NCBI GenBank assembly: GCA_964548275.1
Contig: CAZJQI010000035.1
Span: forward strand, 1-46,051
Direction of reading: 5' to 3'
DNA length: 46,051 nt
Origin: JAUVUV01 sp964548275
GTDB taxonomy: Bacteria; Gemmatimonadota; Glassbacteria; GWA2-58-10
Shown here: positions 24,135 to 32,203 of the stretch, one piece after another
Position numbering within the stretch: the stretch's first letter is position 1
Layout: every line of letters begins with the position of its first letter
Notes under the pieces: generated by a model
What the model saw: the letters and a program-made list of their open reading frames with translations, nothing else
The model's database searches: none
Told to the model about the DNA's origin: nothing
Made by a program: the position numbers and the translations under genes

Positions 24135-24365
24135 AATTCCTCCTGATATTAAAGAAAATGAACAAGGCTCGAGTTTGACCTCTAAATGAGCAAGAGGCGT
24201 GCCAGGATTAGCATACGGAACAATGTATTCGTAAGTACTTTTGAATCAGGCCTGATTGAAGGGGGATTGCGCCGTTGGCAGCACAACGCGTGGTGGAGTT
24301 TGATTCACCCCAGGTATTTTCTGCCGAGTTGGTCTGCTCTGAGCCATAACAGACTGATTTAAAAC

Positions 24366-24532
24366 GTATTATTCATATCTTAGTAAGATGTTATGTTTCC
24401 CCGGGGCGAGGGGGGGGTGGGGGGGGCGGCGGGCGCATGAAATGCGCTCCGTTGTGCAAAAGCGCAACGGTCTGTGCGACTCAAGTCGCACAGCCGCCGC
24501 CCCCTCCCTCGGTGGCTGATAAAAAACTGAAA
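24366..24532 (-). mobile_element. MITE-like element with four-way-junction core, copy 3 (truncated)
   Basis: This copy is inverted relative to the copies at 14483 and 17906. The left end keeps the terminal motif TATTATTCAT and the following TTAGTAAGATGTTATG. The three hairpins and outer stem are kept, with a longer G run beside the stem. Similarity ends just after GGCTGATAAAAAACTGAAA, so the far end is missing. It lies between the divergent LPP20 operon and the oxidoreductase operon; the remaining gap DNA shows no gene. Confidence 0.82.
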
Positions 24533-24644
24533 CTCACACTCTGGCGGTAAAAATTTCGCCTTGCTATTAGGCCGTGCATTAGATATAATTTCAAGGCTTC
24601 AAAAAATTGTTGTCAGGAAAAATCTCAGAGCAGAGGTTTGTTTT

Positions 24645-25235
24645 TTGGTCGAGGTTAGGATCCACGGCAGGGGAGGCCAGGGCGCGGTTGCAGCGGCCCA
24701 TGTTCTGGCTCTGTCTCTGTTCAGAGAGGGCAAATGGGTACAGGCTTTCCCCCATTTCGGTGTTGAACGACGCGGTGCTCCAGTAGCCGCTTTTGTCCGA
24801 TTCGATACCCAGCCTATCGAGCTTCGCTGTCACATCTATACTCCTGATTACGTTATAATATTGGATCCCACCCTGAGCGGTTCGCCAGTGGCGGTTGAGG
24901 GACTGAAACCCAACGGGGGAGTGCTGGTTAATTCGCATGGACAGCCTGAGGAATTGGATCAGCTGAAGTCTTTCAGGACGGCTACGGTCAATGCAAGCTC
25001 GATCGCCCTCAAATACGGGCTTGGTACACCTGCCAGTCCAATAGTCAACACAGCCATTCTGGGTGCCTTTGCGCGCTTTTCTCAAATAGTCTCGTGTGAG
25101 TCTGTGACCGAGTCGATTAAAGAGCTGATCAAACGCAAAACCGAACAAAATATTGCCGCATTAAGGGATTCCTACAAAAGCCTTCGGCTTGCAAATGTAA
25201 ATGAAACCGAAAACCACCATGACTTAAAGAGATAG
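24645..25235 (+). CDS. 2-oxoacid:ferredoxin oxidoreductase, gamma subunit
   Basis: This 196-residue protein begins VEVRIHGRGGQGAVAAAHVL, the standard opening of the gamma subunit, and continues VQAFPHFGVERRGAPVAAFV and NTAILGAFARFSQIV. In the assembled enzyme the gamma domain helps bind CoA. The TTG start lies eight bases after CAGAGG, and the open frame upstream has no family similarity. It is the first gene of the operon, followed 28 bp later by the flavoprotein/ferredoxin gene. Substrate choice (pyruvate, branched-chain or aromatic 2-oxoacid) is not fixed by this subunit. Confidence 0.93.
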   Translation: MVEVRIHGRGGQGAVAAAHVLALSLFREGKWVQAFPHFGVERRGAPVAAFVRFDTQPIELRCHIYTPDYVIILDPTLSGSPVAVEGLKPNGGVLVNSHGQPEELDQLKSFRTATVNASSIALKYGLGTPASPIVNTAILGAFARFSQIVSCESVTESIKELIKRKTEQNIAALRDSYKSLRLANVNETENHHDLKR

Positions 25236-25263
25236 TGTCAACTCCATCCCGGGAGCACTGACT

Positions 25264-26934
25264 TTGAGCCCGCGCAAAATAATTCCCGCTCCAAAAGAGA
25301 TGCCGCCGGTCTCGATGAGCATTGCTGACATGGAGTGGAATAAGACCGGCAACTGGACTTTTTTAAAACCCTTGCACACGGACAGAATCGCCCCCTGCGT
25401 CATAGATTGCCCGCTTTCAGTACCGGTAAACCGATACATGCATCTGGTTAGAAACGGCGACTACCACGAAGCCTGGAAATTGATCGTGGCGGCAAATCCC
25501 CTGCCGGCTGTGACCGGCCGGGTTTGCTACCACAGTTGCGAGAGTGGCTGTAACAGGAAAGAACTCGACGAGGCGTTGAACATTCACGGCATCGAGCGTT
25601 TCCTGGGCGATACTGCGATTGATGAGAACTGGCGGCTCGACCCGCCGCAAGAGGAGATCGAGGGGCTGCCGATAGCGATTCTGGGCTCCGGGCCCGCCGG
25701 CTTGGGCTGCGCATACGGGCTGCGAAAGAATGGCTACCGGGTGATAGTTTACGAGCGCGAAACCTCTCCCGGCGGCATGCTCAGGGTGGGAGTACCGCAG
25801 TTTCGTATGCCGAGGAAACTTCTCGACGCTGAGATAGCCCGCCTGGAAAGTATCGGTGTCGAGTTTCGCTGCGGCGAGCAGATCGATGACCTGAAGAGAA
25901 TCTCCCGGGACGTGCGGACAGTATTCCTGGCCAGCGGGGCCCACGGATCACGCGACCCCCAGGTCGAGGGGGCAGACTGCGCTGGTATCTATTTCGGCCT
26001 TGAATTCCTAAAAAAATACAATTCAGGCGCCGCAATCGAAACAAGCGGCAGGGTTGCGGTTGTCGGGGGAGGCAACACGGCAATCGATGTAGCCCGCACC
26101 AGCATTCGCCTCGGAGCAAAAGTGAACCTCTACTACAGGCGCACGAAAGAAGAAATGCCGGCGCATCCGGAGGAACTCGATGAGGCACGCCAGGAGGGAG
26201 TCAGCTTTCATTTCCAGGTGGCGCCGACACGTATCGAGGTTGGCAGTAACGGCCATGTGGGGGCGGTCAAGCTGATCAGGATGCGCCAGGGCGAGAAAGA
26301 TGAATCCGGCCGGGCGCAGCCCATTCCTTTGGCGGGAAGCGAGTTCAAGGTGGATGCGGATTCGGTTGTATTCGCAATCGGTGAACAGCCAGAGCTTGGC
26401 TACCTCAAGGGCAAAGGCTCCCGGGACGGCAACCGGCTGGCAGTGGACGCACTCTGCCGTACCAGTATCTCCGGCGTTTTCGCAGGCGGCGACATTATCC
26501 CGGGAGAAAATTCGGTCAGCCACGCCCTGGCAGACGGCATAGCGGCAGCAGGTAACATGCACCTGCTTTTCCAGAGCTGTGATCCCCTGGCCGAAACCGG
26601 CGAAATAACAGCAGCGGTTGAACGAAGTATGATAAATTTCGACTATTTCACTCCTGCGCCACGGCAGGAGGGCAGGCTCACTCTGGGAAAAACCCCGCTC
26701 GGCAAGAGCGCGACCGAGGCGACTCTCGCAGAACAGCAGGCCGTCGAGGAATCCTCACGCTGTTTCAATTGCGGCACCTGTGTGGACTGCGACGTCTGCC
26801 TGGTTTTCTGTCCGGACCTGGCAATCTACTTCCAGGACAGCAATTACATGGTCAAAACAGATTATTGCAAGGGGTGCGGGATCTGCGCCGAAGAGTGCCC
26901 ACGGGGCGTAATCTCGATGGAGAAAAAGAATTGA
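25264..26934 (+). CDS. GltD-like flavoprotein fused to two-cluster ferredoxin (delta-like subunit)
   Basis: This 556-residue protein has an N-terminal Cys-rich helical domain (CVIDCPL, VCYHSCESGCNR) as in glutamate-synthase small subunits. The FAD motif is IAILGSGPAGLGCAYGL and the NAD(P) motif is VAVVGGGNTAIDVAR, closing with FAGGDIIPGENSVSHALADG. The last 70 residues are a ferredoxin with two 4Fe-4S sites (CVDCDVCLVFCPD and CKGCGICAEECPRG). In four-subunit 2-oxoacid oxidoreductases the delta subunit is a small ferredoxin, which here is joined to a pyridine-nucleotide flavoprotein. It may pass electrons directly between the 2-oxoacid reaction and NAD(P)H. The TTG start follows GGGAG by eight bases. 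The stop overlaps the alpha gene as TTGA. Confidence 0.93.
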   Translation: MSPRKIIPAPKEMPPVSMSIADMEWNKTGNWTFLKPLHTDRIAPCVIDCPLSVPVNRYMHLVRNGDYHEAWKLIVAANPLPAVTGRVCYHSCESGCNRKELDEALNIHGIERFLGDTAIDENWRLDPPQEEIEGLPIAILGSGPAGLGCAYGLRKNGYRVIVYERETSPGGMLRVGVPQFRMPRKLLDAEIARLESIGVEFRCGEQIDDLKRISRDVRTVFLASGAHGSRDPQVEGADCAGIYFGLEFLKKYNSGAAIETSGRVAVVGGGNTAIDVARTSIRLGAKVNLYYRRTKEEMPAHPEELDEARQEGVSFHFQVAPTRIEVGSNGHVGAVKLIRMRQGEKDESGRAQPIPLAGSEFKVDADSVVFAIGEQPELGYLKGKGSRDGNRLAVDALCRTSISGVFAGGDIIPGENSVSHALADGIAAAGNMHLLFQSCDPLAETGEITAAVERSMINFDYFTPAPRQEGRLTLGKTPLGKSATEATLAEQQAVEESSRCFNCGTCVDCDVCLVFCPDLAIYFQDSNYMVKTDYCKGCGICAEECPRGVISMEKKN

Positions 26935-28091
26935 AAGCGCTGATTACAGGCAACGAGGCGGTCTCGATTGCGGTGAAACTGGCCCGGGTCGAGGTGATCG
27001 CCGCCTATCCAATCACTCCACAGACCAATATTTCCGAGAAACTGAGCCTTTACTGCTCGCGTGGCGAGATGGATGCAGACTTTATCAAGGTCGAAAGCGA
27101 ACACAGCGCGATGGCTACTGTAATCGGGGCGGCGAGTACCGGTGTGCGCACCTTTACCGCCACGAGCAGCCAGGGACTGGCCCTGATGCACGAGATGCTA
27201 CACTGGGCCAGCGGGGCACGGCTGCCGATCGTAATGGCCAATGTCAACCGCGCGCTGGGCGCTCCCTGGAATATCTGGTGCGACCACAGCGACAGCCTTA
27301 GCCAGCGCGACACCGGCTGGCTTCAGTTCTACTGCGAAAGCTGCCAGGAGGTGCTCGACACCGTGCTGATCGCTTTCCGCGTGGCCGAGACTGTTTCCAC
27401 GCCGGCAATGGTGATGCTCGACGGGTTTATCCTCTCGCACACCGCCGAGCCGGTGGATATCCCGGAGCAAAAGCTCGTTGACAAATTTCTCCCCAGGCAA
27501 AAGCCTCTTGCCCCGATCAATCCGAAAGACCCGCATACCCTGCACGCTGTCACCGGTCCGGAATATTTCATGGAGTTCAAGGAAAAGCAGTACGAGGCAG
27601 CGCGCCGGGCCGAGCAGGCAGCCAGGGAGGTTTCCGGCGAATTTGCAAAGATCTTCGACCGTGAACACCCGCTCACCGAGGGTTTTATGACCGATGATGC
27701 CGAGACAGTGATCGTAGCTGCAGGCACCTCTGCCGGCACATGCCGCCACGTGGTGCGTAAACTTCGCGAGCAGGGCCGGAAGGTTGGTTTGATGAGAATA
27801 CGCACCTTCCGCCCGTTCCCGTTCGAGGAGGTGAACAGCCTGCTGGGAAAAGCAAAAAAGGTGGCAGTGCTGGATCAGGCGGTCTCACCCGGAAGCGAGG
27901 GCGTGCTGTTCCAGGAGGTGAAAGCCTCGCTGTACGAGTCAGCAGGCGGCAGGCCCGAGGTTTACGGCTTTGTCAGCGGTCTGGGGGGAAGGGATATCGT
28001 GCCGGAGTATATCGAGGAGATGGTAGATAAGGTTGAGAACGCAGGAAAAGAGAACCTTGCGCGGGTGAACTGGCTGGGCCTGAAAGGGTGA
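26931..28091 (+). CDS. 2-oxoacid:ferredoxin oxidoreductase, alpha subunit
   Basis: This 386-residue subunit begins KALITGNEAVSIAVKLARVE and carries the conserved AAYPITPQTNISE and GAASTGVRTFTATSSQGL of the pyrimidine-binding half of the thiamine site. The C-terminal domain begins after TVIVAAGTSAGTC and ends in the YGFVSGLGGRDI stretch. The TTG start overlaps the preceding stop (TTGA) and has GGAG eight bases upstream. It forms the thiamine-diphosphate site together with the beta subunit, whose gene is separated from it by two unrelated genes. The sequence is closest in style to pyruvate-type (PorA) subunits, but branched-chain or aromatic substrates remain possible. Confidence 0.93.
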   Translation: MKALITGNEAVSIAVKLARVEVIAAYPITPQTNISEKLSLYCSRGEMDADFIKVESEHSAMATVIGAASTGVRTFTATSSQGLALMHEMLHWASGARLPIVMANVNRALGAPWNIWCDHSDSLSQRDTGWLQFYCESCQEVLDTVLIAFRVAETVSTPAMVMLDGFILSHTAEPVDIPEQKLVDKFLPRQKPLAPINPKDPHTLHAVTGPEYFMEFKEKQYEAARRAEQAAREVSGEFAKIFDREHPLTEGFMTDDAETVIVAAGTSAGTCRHVVRKLREQGRKVGLMRIRTFRPFPFEEVNSLLGKAKKVAVLDQAVSPGSEGVLFQEVKASLYESAGGRPEVYGFVSGLGGRDIVPEYIEEMVDKVENAGKENLARVNWLGLKG

Positions 28092-28133
28092 CTAATTTGC
28101 CTTCTGCCATAAGTACTGATACCCGGAGAACCA

Positions 28134-29327
28134 TTGCTAAAGGGAATTTTCATAAAAGGTTCTATCATATTTCTGCTTCTAGCCGCCACAGAAATAGGAC
28201 TGAAAGCAGCCGAGGCCGGGGATATCCTTCTCGGTATTGGAGACTCGATTCCGCTGAGAGAGGAACCGCGCAAGGACGCTGAAATCGTAGGCTTTGTCCC
28301 TGTGATGTTATACATGGAGATTGTAGAGCTATCTCAGGACGGCGACTGGTACCGGATTAGAAGTGCCGAATCCAGAGACTATCTGTTGAGTTTCAGAAAA
28401 GACCTTTGGGTATATCATAAATATACTCGCAAAGTTCCTAAGCATTCCGAAGTAGGTATAGGAAATATAGTTATTGTATGTCAAGATTCTATACCTTTGA
28501 GAAATGATCCGGACACGGAAGCCGAAATAGTATGTTTCGCTCCAGCGGGCCTCCTGCTGCAGGTGCTGGAGGAAACTAATGACGGTGGGTGGTCCCGCGT
28601 TGCCAGTGCAGAATTCAGAGATTGCCTGAAGATCAATGAGCAGATCTGCTGGGCTTCGAATGGCGATCTTTACAGCGCACCGGAAAAACCTCGATCTAAA
28701 ATCACACTCGATGTGAGTGTTTTTGAAAAAGGCGATTTGCTCAATGCTCAAAGGATTCATTTCAAAGATTACACCTACCGGCTTAACAAATGTTATCTTG
28801 ATACTACCTACTATGTCGGATCTACTTATCTGGATCCGCACCCGCGGACTTATTGTTGTCCCCCACTGGGATTTTGCGCTAGTATATTTCAACCTGGGAA
28901 TTATTTTTCCGGACAGTGGGATTTAGAATACACCGACACAAATGATCTGGAAGAATATCTTGGAAGGTTCAGGAATCTATACGAAAACGGAACTACAACA
29001 CCTTTTTATAGAATTAAATCGAATTACACAATTTCAGAAATACACGAAAAACTTGTCTGTAGTAAAACTATTTTCGCAGGCCCGGGCTGTTATCCGAATA
29101 ATTTTCTAGGCAGTGAGATCGAATTGCTGAGAGAACAAACTCATTCAGTGGGAGGAAAGGAATTCATCTCTGCATTTTCCTTTGAAACTAGTAATATTTT
29201 CAAAACTTTTTTCAATGGTGGAGTTCAGGACTTGCGTTTTATTTATACGCTCAAAATACTTTATAAAGACAACTACCTTGAAACATTGGTGAAAAGAATT
29301 TATCTCTGGTGGCCGATGTGTATTTGA
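28134..29327 (+). CDS. Exported protein with two SH3-like repeats, inside the oxidoreductase operon
   Basis: This 397-residue product has a signal peptide (about 1-27). Two homologous SH3b-like repeats follow: DSIPLREEPRKDAEIVGF (about 38-55) and DSIPLRNDPDTEAEIVCF (about 121-138), each followed by an aromatic-rich strand. The remaining 220 residues carry several Cys (RTYCCPPLGFCAS) and no recognised domain. The TTG start has GGAG six bases upstream. The gene is more AT-rich than its neighbours and separates the alpha and beta subunit genes, so it looks inserted. An exported protein has no obvious part in cytoplasmic 2-oxoacid chemistry. Confidence 0.75.
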   Translation: MLKGIFIKGSIIFLLLAATEIGLKAAEAGDILLGIGDSIPLREEPRKDAEIVGFVPVMLYMEIVELSQDGDWYRIRSAESRDYLLSFRKDLWVYHKYTRKVPKHSEVGIGNIVIVCQDSIPLRNDPDTEAEIVCFAPAGLLLQVLEETNDGGWSRVASAEFRDCLKINEQICWASNGDLYSAPEKPRSKITLDVSVFEKGDLLNAQRIHFKDYTYRLNKCYLDTTYYVGSTYLDPHPRTYCCPPLGFCASIFQPGNYFSGQWDLEYTDTNDLEEYLGRFRNLYENGTTTPFYRIKSNYTISEIHEKLVCSKTIFAGPGCYPNNFLGSEIELLREQTHSVGGKEFISAFSFETSNIFKTFFNGGVQDLRFIYTLKILYKDNYLETLVKRIYLWWPMCI

Positions 29328-29366
29328 CATTCTAATCAAAAGTTCTTTCTGACAGGAGAGAGGGAT

Positions 29367-30314
29367 ATGATTAGAAATTTAAACATTTTTGTGTTACTAG
29401 GTTTCATTTTGATTGTTCCAGTGCTGGCCGACCCCACATATAAGGAGTTGAACGACCAGGCGACGAAAATCATGTTCGATGACCCCCAGCGCGCCGAACA
29501 GCTCCTGAAACAGGCAAAAGAAATAATGCCGGCTGAACCCCTGGCTTACCTGAACATGGGTAATGCGCTTCTTCTTTTCAAGCAGGACAGGACAGAGGAA
29601 GCATCCCAAGAGTTTAAACGGGCACTGGCCCTTTGCAGAACCAGACAGCAGTTGAAATTTTGTATTACAGGGATTGAAATAGCCACCCAGATTTTCTGGA
29701 AGGACGGAACAAAAGAGCTCTACGATAAAGCCATCAAGCTGATAAACCAGAAGAAAAGTGGTGAGGCGGTTGCGCTGCTTGAGAAAGCGCTGAGTATAAA
29801 TCCGAAAAATGCATTACTCTATTACGAGATCGGCTACACCAATATCGAGCTTGGAGAAATAACTAAGGCGATAGAATTCCTGGAAAAGGGTCGCAGGCTC
29901 AATCCAACGAGTAAAAAAATCTTGAAAGAGCTGATATTTTGTTACTCGGAAAGAGGCGATCTGGAAAACCTGCGGCAGGTGATCGAGAAGCTTGAGTTCC
30001 TTCACGGCGACGATCCCAGCCTTCGGAACGAGCTGGCTTTCGCTTACTCAGAGGCCGGAAAGATCGACTCGGCGATTGTGGTTTACGAGCAGGTGCTGCA
30101 GAAGTTTCCTGACAGTTATTTCAGTGCTTATTTTTTAGCCGAGTTGCTTTATAAAGAGAAAAGGGACCAGGCCAGGGTCTGTGAGTTGATGAAATTTTTT
30201 CTCCAGGGAGTTGAGGGAAAGACATTTAAAGATTACAAAATCATTACTGTAGATGGGAATCTGGATAAGATGAGAGCGGAGGCGAGGAAGATAATCAAGA
30301 AATGTCAGGAGTAA
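29367..30314 (+). CDS. Exported TPR protein, coupled to the beta subunit gene
   Basis: This 315-residue protein has a signal peptide (about 1-21). Successive tetratricopeptide-type helices follow, e.g. AYLNMGNALLLFKQDRTEEA, GEAVALLEKALSINPKNALL and SALVVYEQ-like repeats near the end (IDSAIVVYEQVLQKFPDSYF). TPRs bind partner proteins; the partner is unknown. AGGAGAGAGGG precedes the ATG. Its last codons contain the ribosome site of the beta subunit gene, so the two are translationally coupled. With the SH3 gene before it, it forms the insertion that splits the oxidoreductase operon. Confidence 0.82.
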   Translation: MIRNLNIFVLLGFILIVPVLADPTYKELNDQATKIMFDDPQRAEQLLKQAKEIMPAEPLAYLNMGNALLLFKQDRTEEASQEFKRALALCRTRQQLKFCITGIEIATQIFWKDGTKELYDKAIKLINQKKSGEAVALLEKALSINPKNALLYYEIGYTNIELGEITKAIEFLEKGRRLNPTSKKILKELIFCYSERGDLENLRQVIEKLEFLHGDDPSLRNELAFAYSEAGKIDSAIVVYEQVLQKFPDSYFSAYFLAELLYKEKRDQARVCELMKFFLQGVEGKTFKDYKIITVDGNLDKMRAEARKIIKKCQE

Positions 30315-30316
30315 CA

Positions 30317-31228
30317 ATGGGCAAGACAGTTGATTTTTCAAAATCGGAACAGGCCCCTTATCTTAAGGGCGAATCGTTCGGCTACGGTAACCTGGCCTGC
30401 CCGGGCTGCGGCGAGCCGATCGCCATGCGCTATGTGCTCAACGCTCTGGATGGCGACGCTGTGATCGTGATCCCGGCCTGCTGCGGCTCGATTATCGACG
30501 GCCTGTTTCCCTACAGCAGCGCCCGCGTGCCGTTCCTTCACACACCCTTCCCTGCAGCCGCCTCGACCAGCGCCGGGGTGCTTCACGGCCTGCGCAGGCG
30601 TGGGTTCAAGTCCACCACAGTGGTTGCCTGGGCCGGGGACGGAGGCACATACGATATCGGCATCCAGGCTCTTTCCAGCACTGTGGAGCGCAACGAGGAT
30701 TTCCTCTATATCTGCTACGACAACGAAGCCTACATGAACACAGGCATCCAGCGCTCATCCAGCACACCGCTCCTGGCCTGGACCACCACCACCCCGGCTG
30801 GCGATCTCAAGAAAGCGCCCAAGAAAAACATTATCGACATCCTCGCCGCACACCGGATTCCCTATGTTGCCGCAGCCACCGTGGCTTTTCCTGAGGATCT
30901 GGTGGTCAAGGTGCGAAAGGCGAAAGAGACCGAGGGCTCGAAATTTATCAATATCCTTTCCCCCTGTCCCACGGGCTGGCAGGCTGAACCGAGACTCTCG
31001 ATAAAGATATCCCGTCTGGCCGTAACCACGAATGTCTATCCCCTTTACGAGATCCACAACGGCGAATACCTCGTCCTGCGCGACAACCCGAATCCCAGGC
31101 CGGTGGAAAAATATCTCGAGCTTCAGGGAAGGTTCAGCCAACTGAGCGAGCAGGAGATTAAAACGATCAAGGAGCACGTGGACCACAACTGGGAGAGCTT
31201 GCGCAAGCGGGCGGATGAGATAGTGTGA
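30317..31228 (+). CDS. 2-oxoacid:ferredoxin oxidoreductase, beta subunit
   Basis: This 303-residue subunit has the Fe-S cysteines in LACPGCGEPIAM, IPACCGSI and SPCPTGW. The thiamine-diphosphate signature begins WAGDGGTYDIGIQALSS and runs through YDNEAYMNTGIQRSSS. These match PorB-type beta subunits, which carry the thiamine and one 4Fe-4S cluster. The ATG has AGGAG seven bases upstream, inside the end of the TPR gene; an in-frame ATG 15 bp earlier is less well placed. It completes the four-subunit enzyme after a 2.2-kb interruption. Confidence 0.95.
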   Translation: MGKTVDFSKSEQAPYLKGESFGYGNLACPGCGEPIAMRYVLNALDGDAVIVIPACCGSIIDGLFPYSSARVPFLHTPFPAAASTSAGVLHGLRRRGFKSTTVVAWAGDGGTYDIGIQALSSTVERNEDFLYICYDNEAYMNTGIQRSSSTPLLAWTTTTPAGDLKKAPKKNIIDILAAHRIPYVAAATVAFPEDLVVKVRKAKETEGSKFINILSPCPTGWQAEPRLSIKISRLAVTTNVYPLYEIHNGEYLVLRDNPNPRPVEKYLELQGRFSQLSEQEIKTIKEHVDHNWESLRKRADEIV

Positions 31229-31378
31229 TTTATTACCATTCCTCAATAGTCTCCGGTTAAATTTTCAATTGTTAAACCGATTTTTAATTTCCGGCTCGTG
31301 TTAGTCGATGTCTCCCGGAGTTCGCAGTTAGAGTAATGTTTAAACAAAATTTCCTGAAAAATATTCAGAGGCTAAGAT

Positions 31379-31511
31379 TACACACCCCTGTATCCCCTCT
31401 TTTTAGAGGGGAGTTTACCCCGCATCCCCACTCCAGCAAGCTCTGCCAAAGAAGACTGGATGTGAAAATCCCCTCTTGAGAGGGGTGCCTGCGAAGCAGG
31501 CGGGGTGTGTA
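31379..31511. mobile_element. 133-bp MITE-like inverted-repeat element
   Basis: The ends are TACACACCCC and its exact complement (10 bp each). Inside are CCCCTCT-TTTT-AGAGGGG, CCCCTCT-TG-AGAGGGG and GCCTGC-GAA-GCAGGC hairpins. It carries no gene. It lies in the 532-bp gap between the beta subunit and the DsrE-like gene; the rest of that gap is AT-rich and empty. It is unrelated in sequence to the four-way-junction family. Confidence 0.75.
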
Positions 31512-31760
31512 TTAAAAACCGATAACTTTGTTTTTAGCTCATGCATTTTAAAAAGAGAAAAATATTATTGCTTGTACCAGAGTGAATATCTTAATCTCTT
31601 AATCCTGAATATTCTTTAATGCCGCAAGCTTAGGTATTTATAGCTCGTCCACAGGGTTTTGGGATGTTTACCGGACAGTACTGAATATTCCTGCATAAAC
31701 AAAGGGCAAGCTGAGCCTCGATCTTTTGGGTATTCGCACCGATATGTAGGAGAGATGGTT

Positions 31761-32105
31761 ATGAAACCCGAAAAGCTGGTTGTGCTCTGGACAAGCGGAG
31801 ACAGGGACGTGGCCCTGAAAATGGTTTTCATGTATACCCTGAACGCCAGGCTCAACGATTGGTGGAAAGATGTGATATTGATAGTCTGGGGGCATTCGGC
31901 AGAGCTGCTTTCCGTGGACACGGAGCTGGGAAATTACGTGCTCAAGATGATCAAGGCCGGAGTGGAGGTGGTGGCCTGCAAGGCGTGTGCTGACAGCTAC
32001 GGGGTCAGCGAAATTCTGGAGAAGATGGGTATCGAGGTAAAGTACATGGGACAGCCTCTCACCCGGTATCTCAAAGAAGATGAATCCAGAGTGGTGACTT
32101 TTTAG
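31761..32105 (+). CDS. DsrE-family-like small protein
   Basis: This 114-residue cytoplasmic protein with a DsrE/DsrF-like fold starts EKLVVLWTSGDRDVALKMVF, then VILIVWGHSAELL, and has cysteines in VEVVACKACADSYGV placed where sulfur-relay members carry theirs. It ends VVTF. The start has AGGAG seven bases upstream. DsrE-like proteins move sulfur or act as small accessory domains, and the single-domain form cannot be assigned a reaction. The stop is 99 bp before the CstA gene, which is on the other strand. Confidence 0.85.
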   Translation: MKPEKLVVLWTSGDRDVALKMVFMYTLNARLNDWWKDVILIVWGHSAELLSVDTELGNYVLKMIKAGVEVVACKACADSYGVSEILEKMGIEVKYMGQPLTRYLKEDESRVVTF

Positions 32106-32163
32106 CCCGAATTATTCTATAGTGACTGTCAAAATAATTTTCTGATTGAGGTTGATTTTTGCA

Positions 32164-32191
32164 GTAGGGGCGGTTCGCGAACCGCCCCTAC
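32164..32191. repeat. 28-bp perfect palindrome
   Basis: Each arm reads GTAGGGGCGGTTCG. It lies between the convergent DsrE-like and CstA genes, where it could help end transcription from both sides. It is in the same style as the palindromes at 7932, 11483 and 12564. Confidence 0.85.
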
Positions 32192-32203
32192 GAACCGACA
32201 CAA

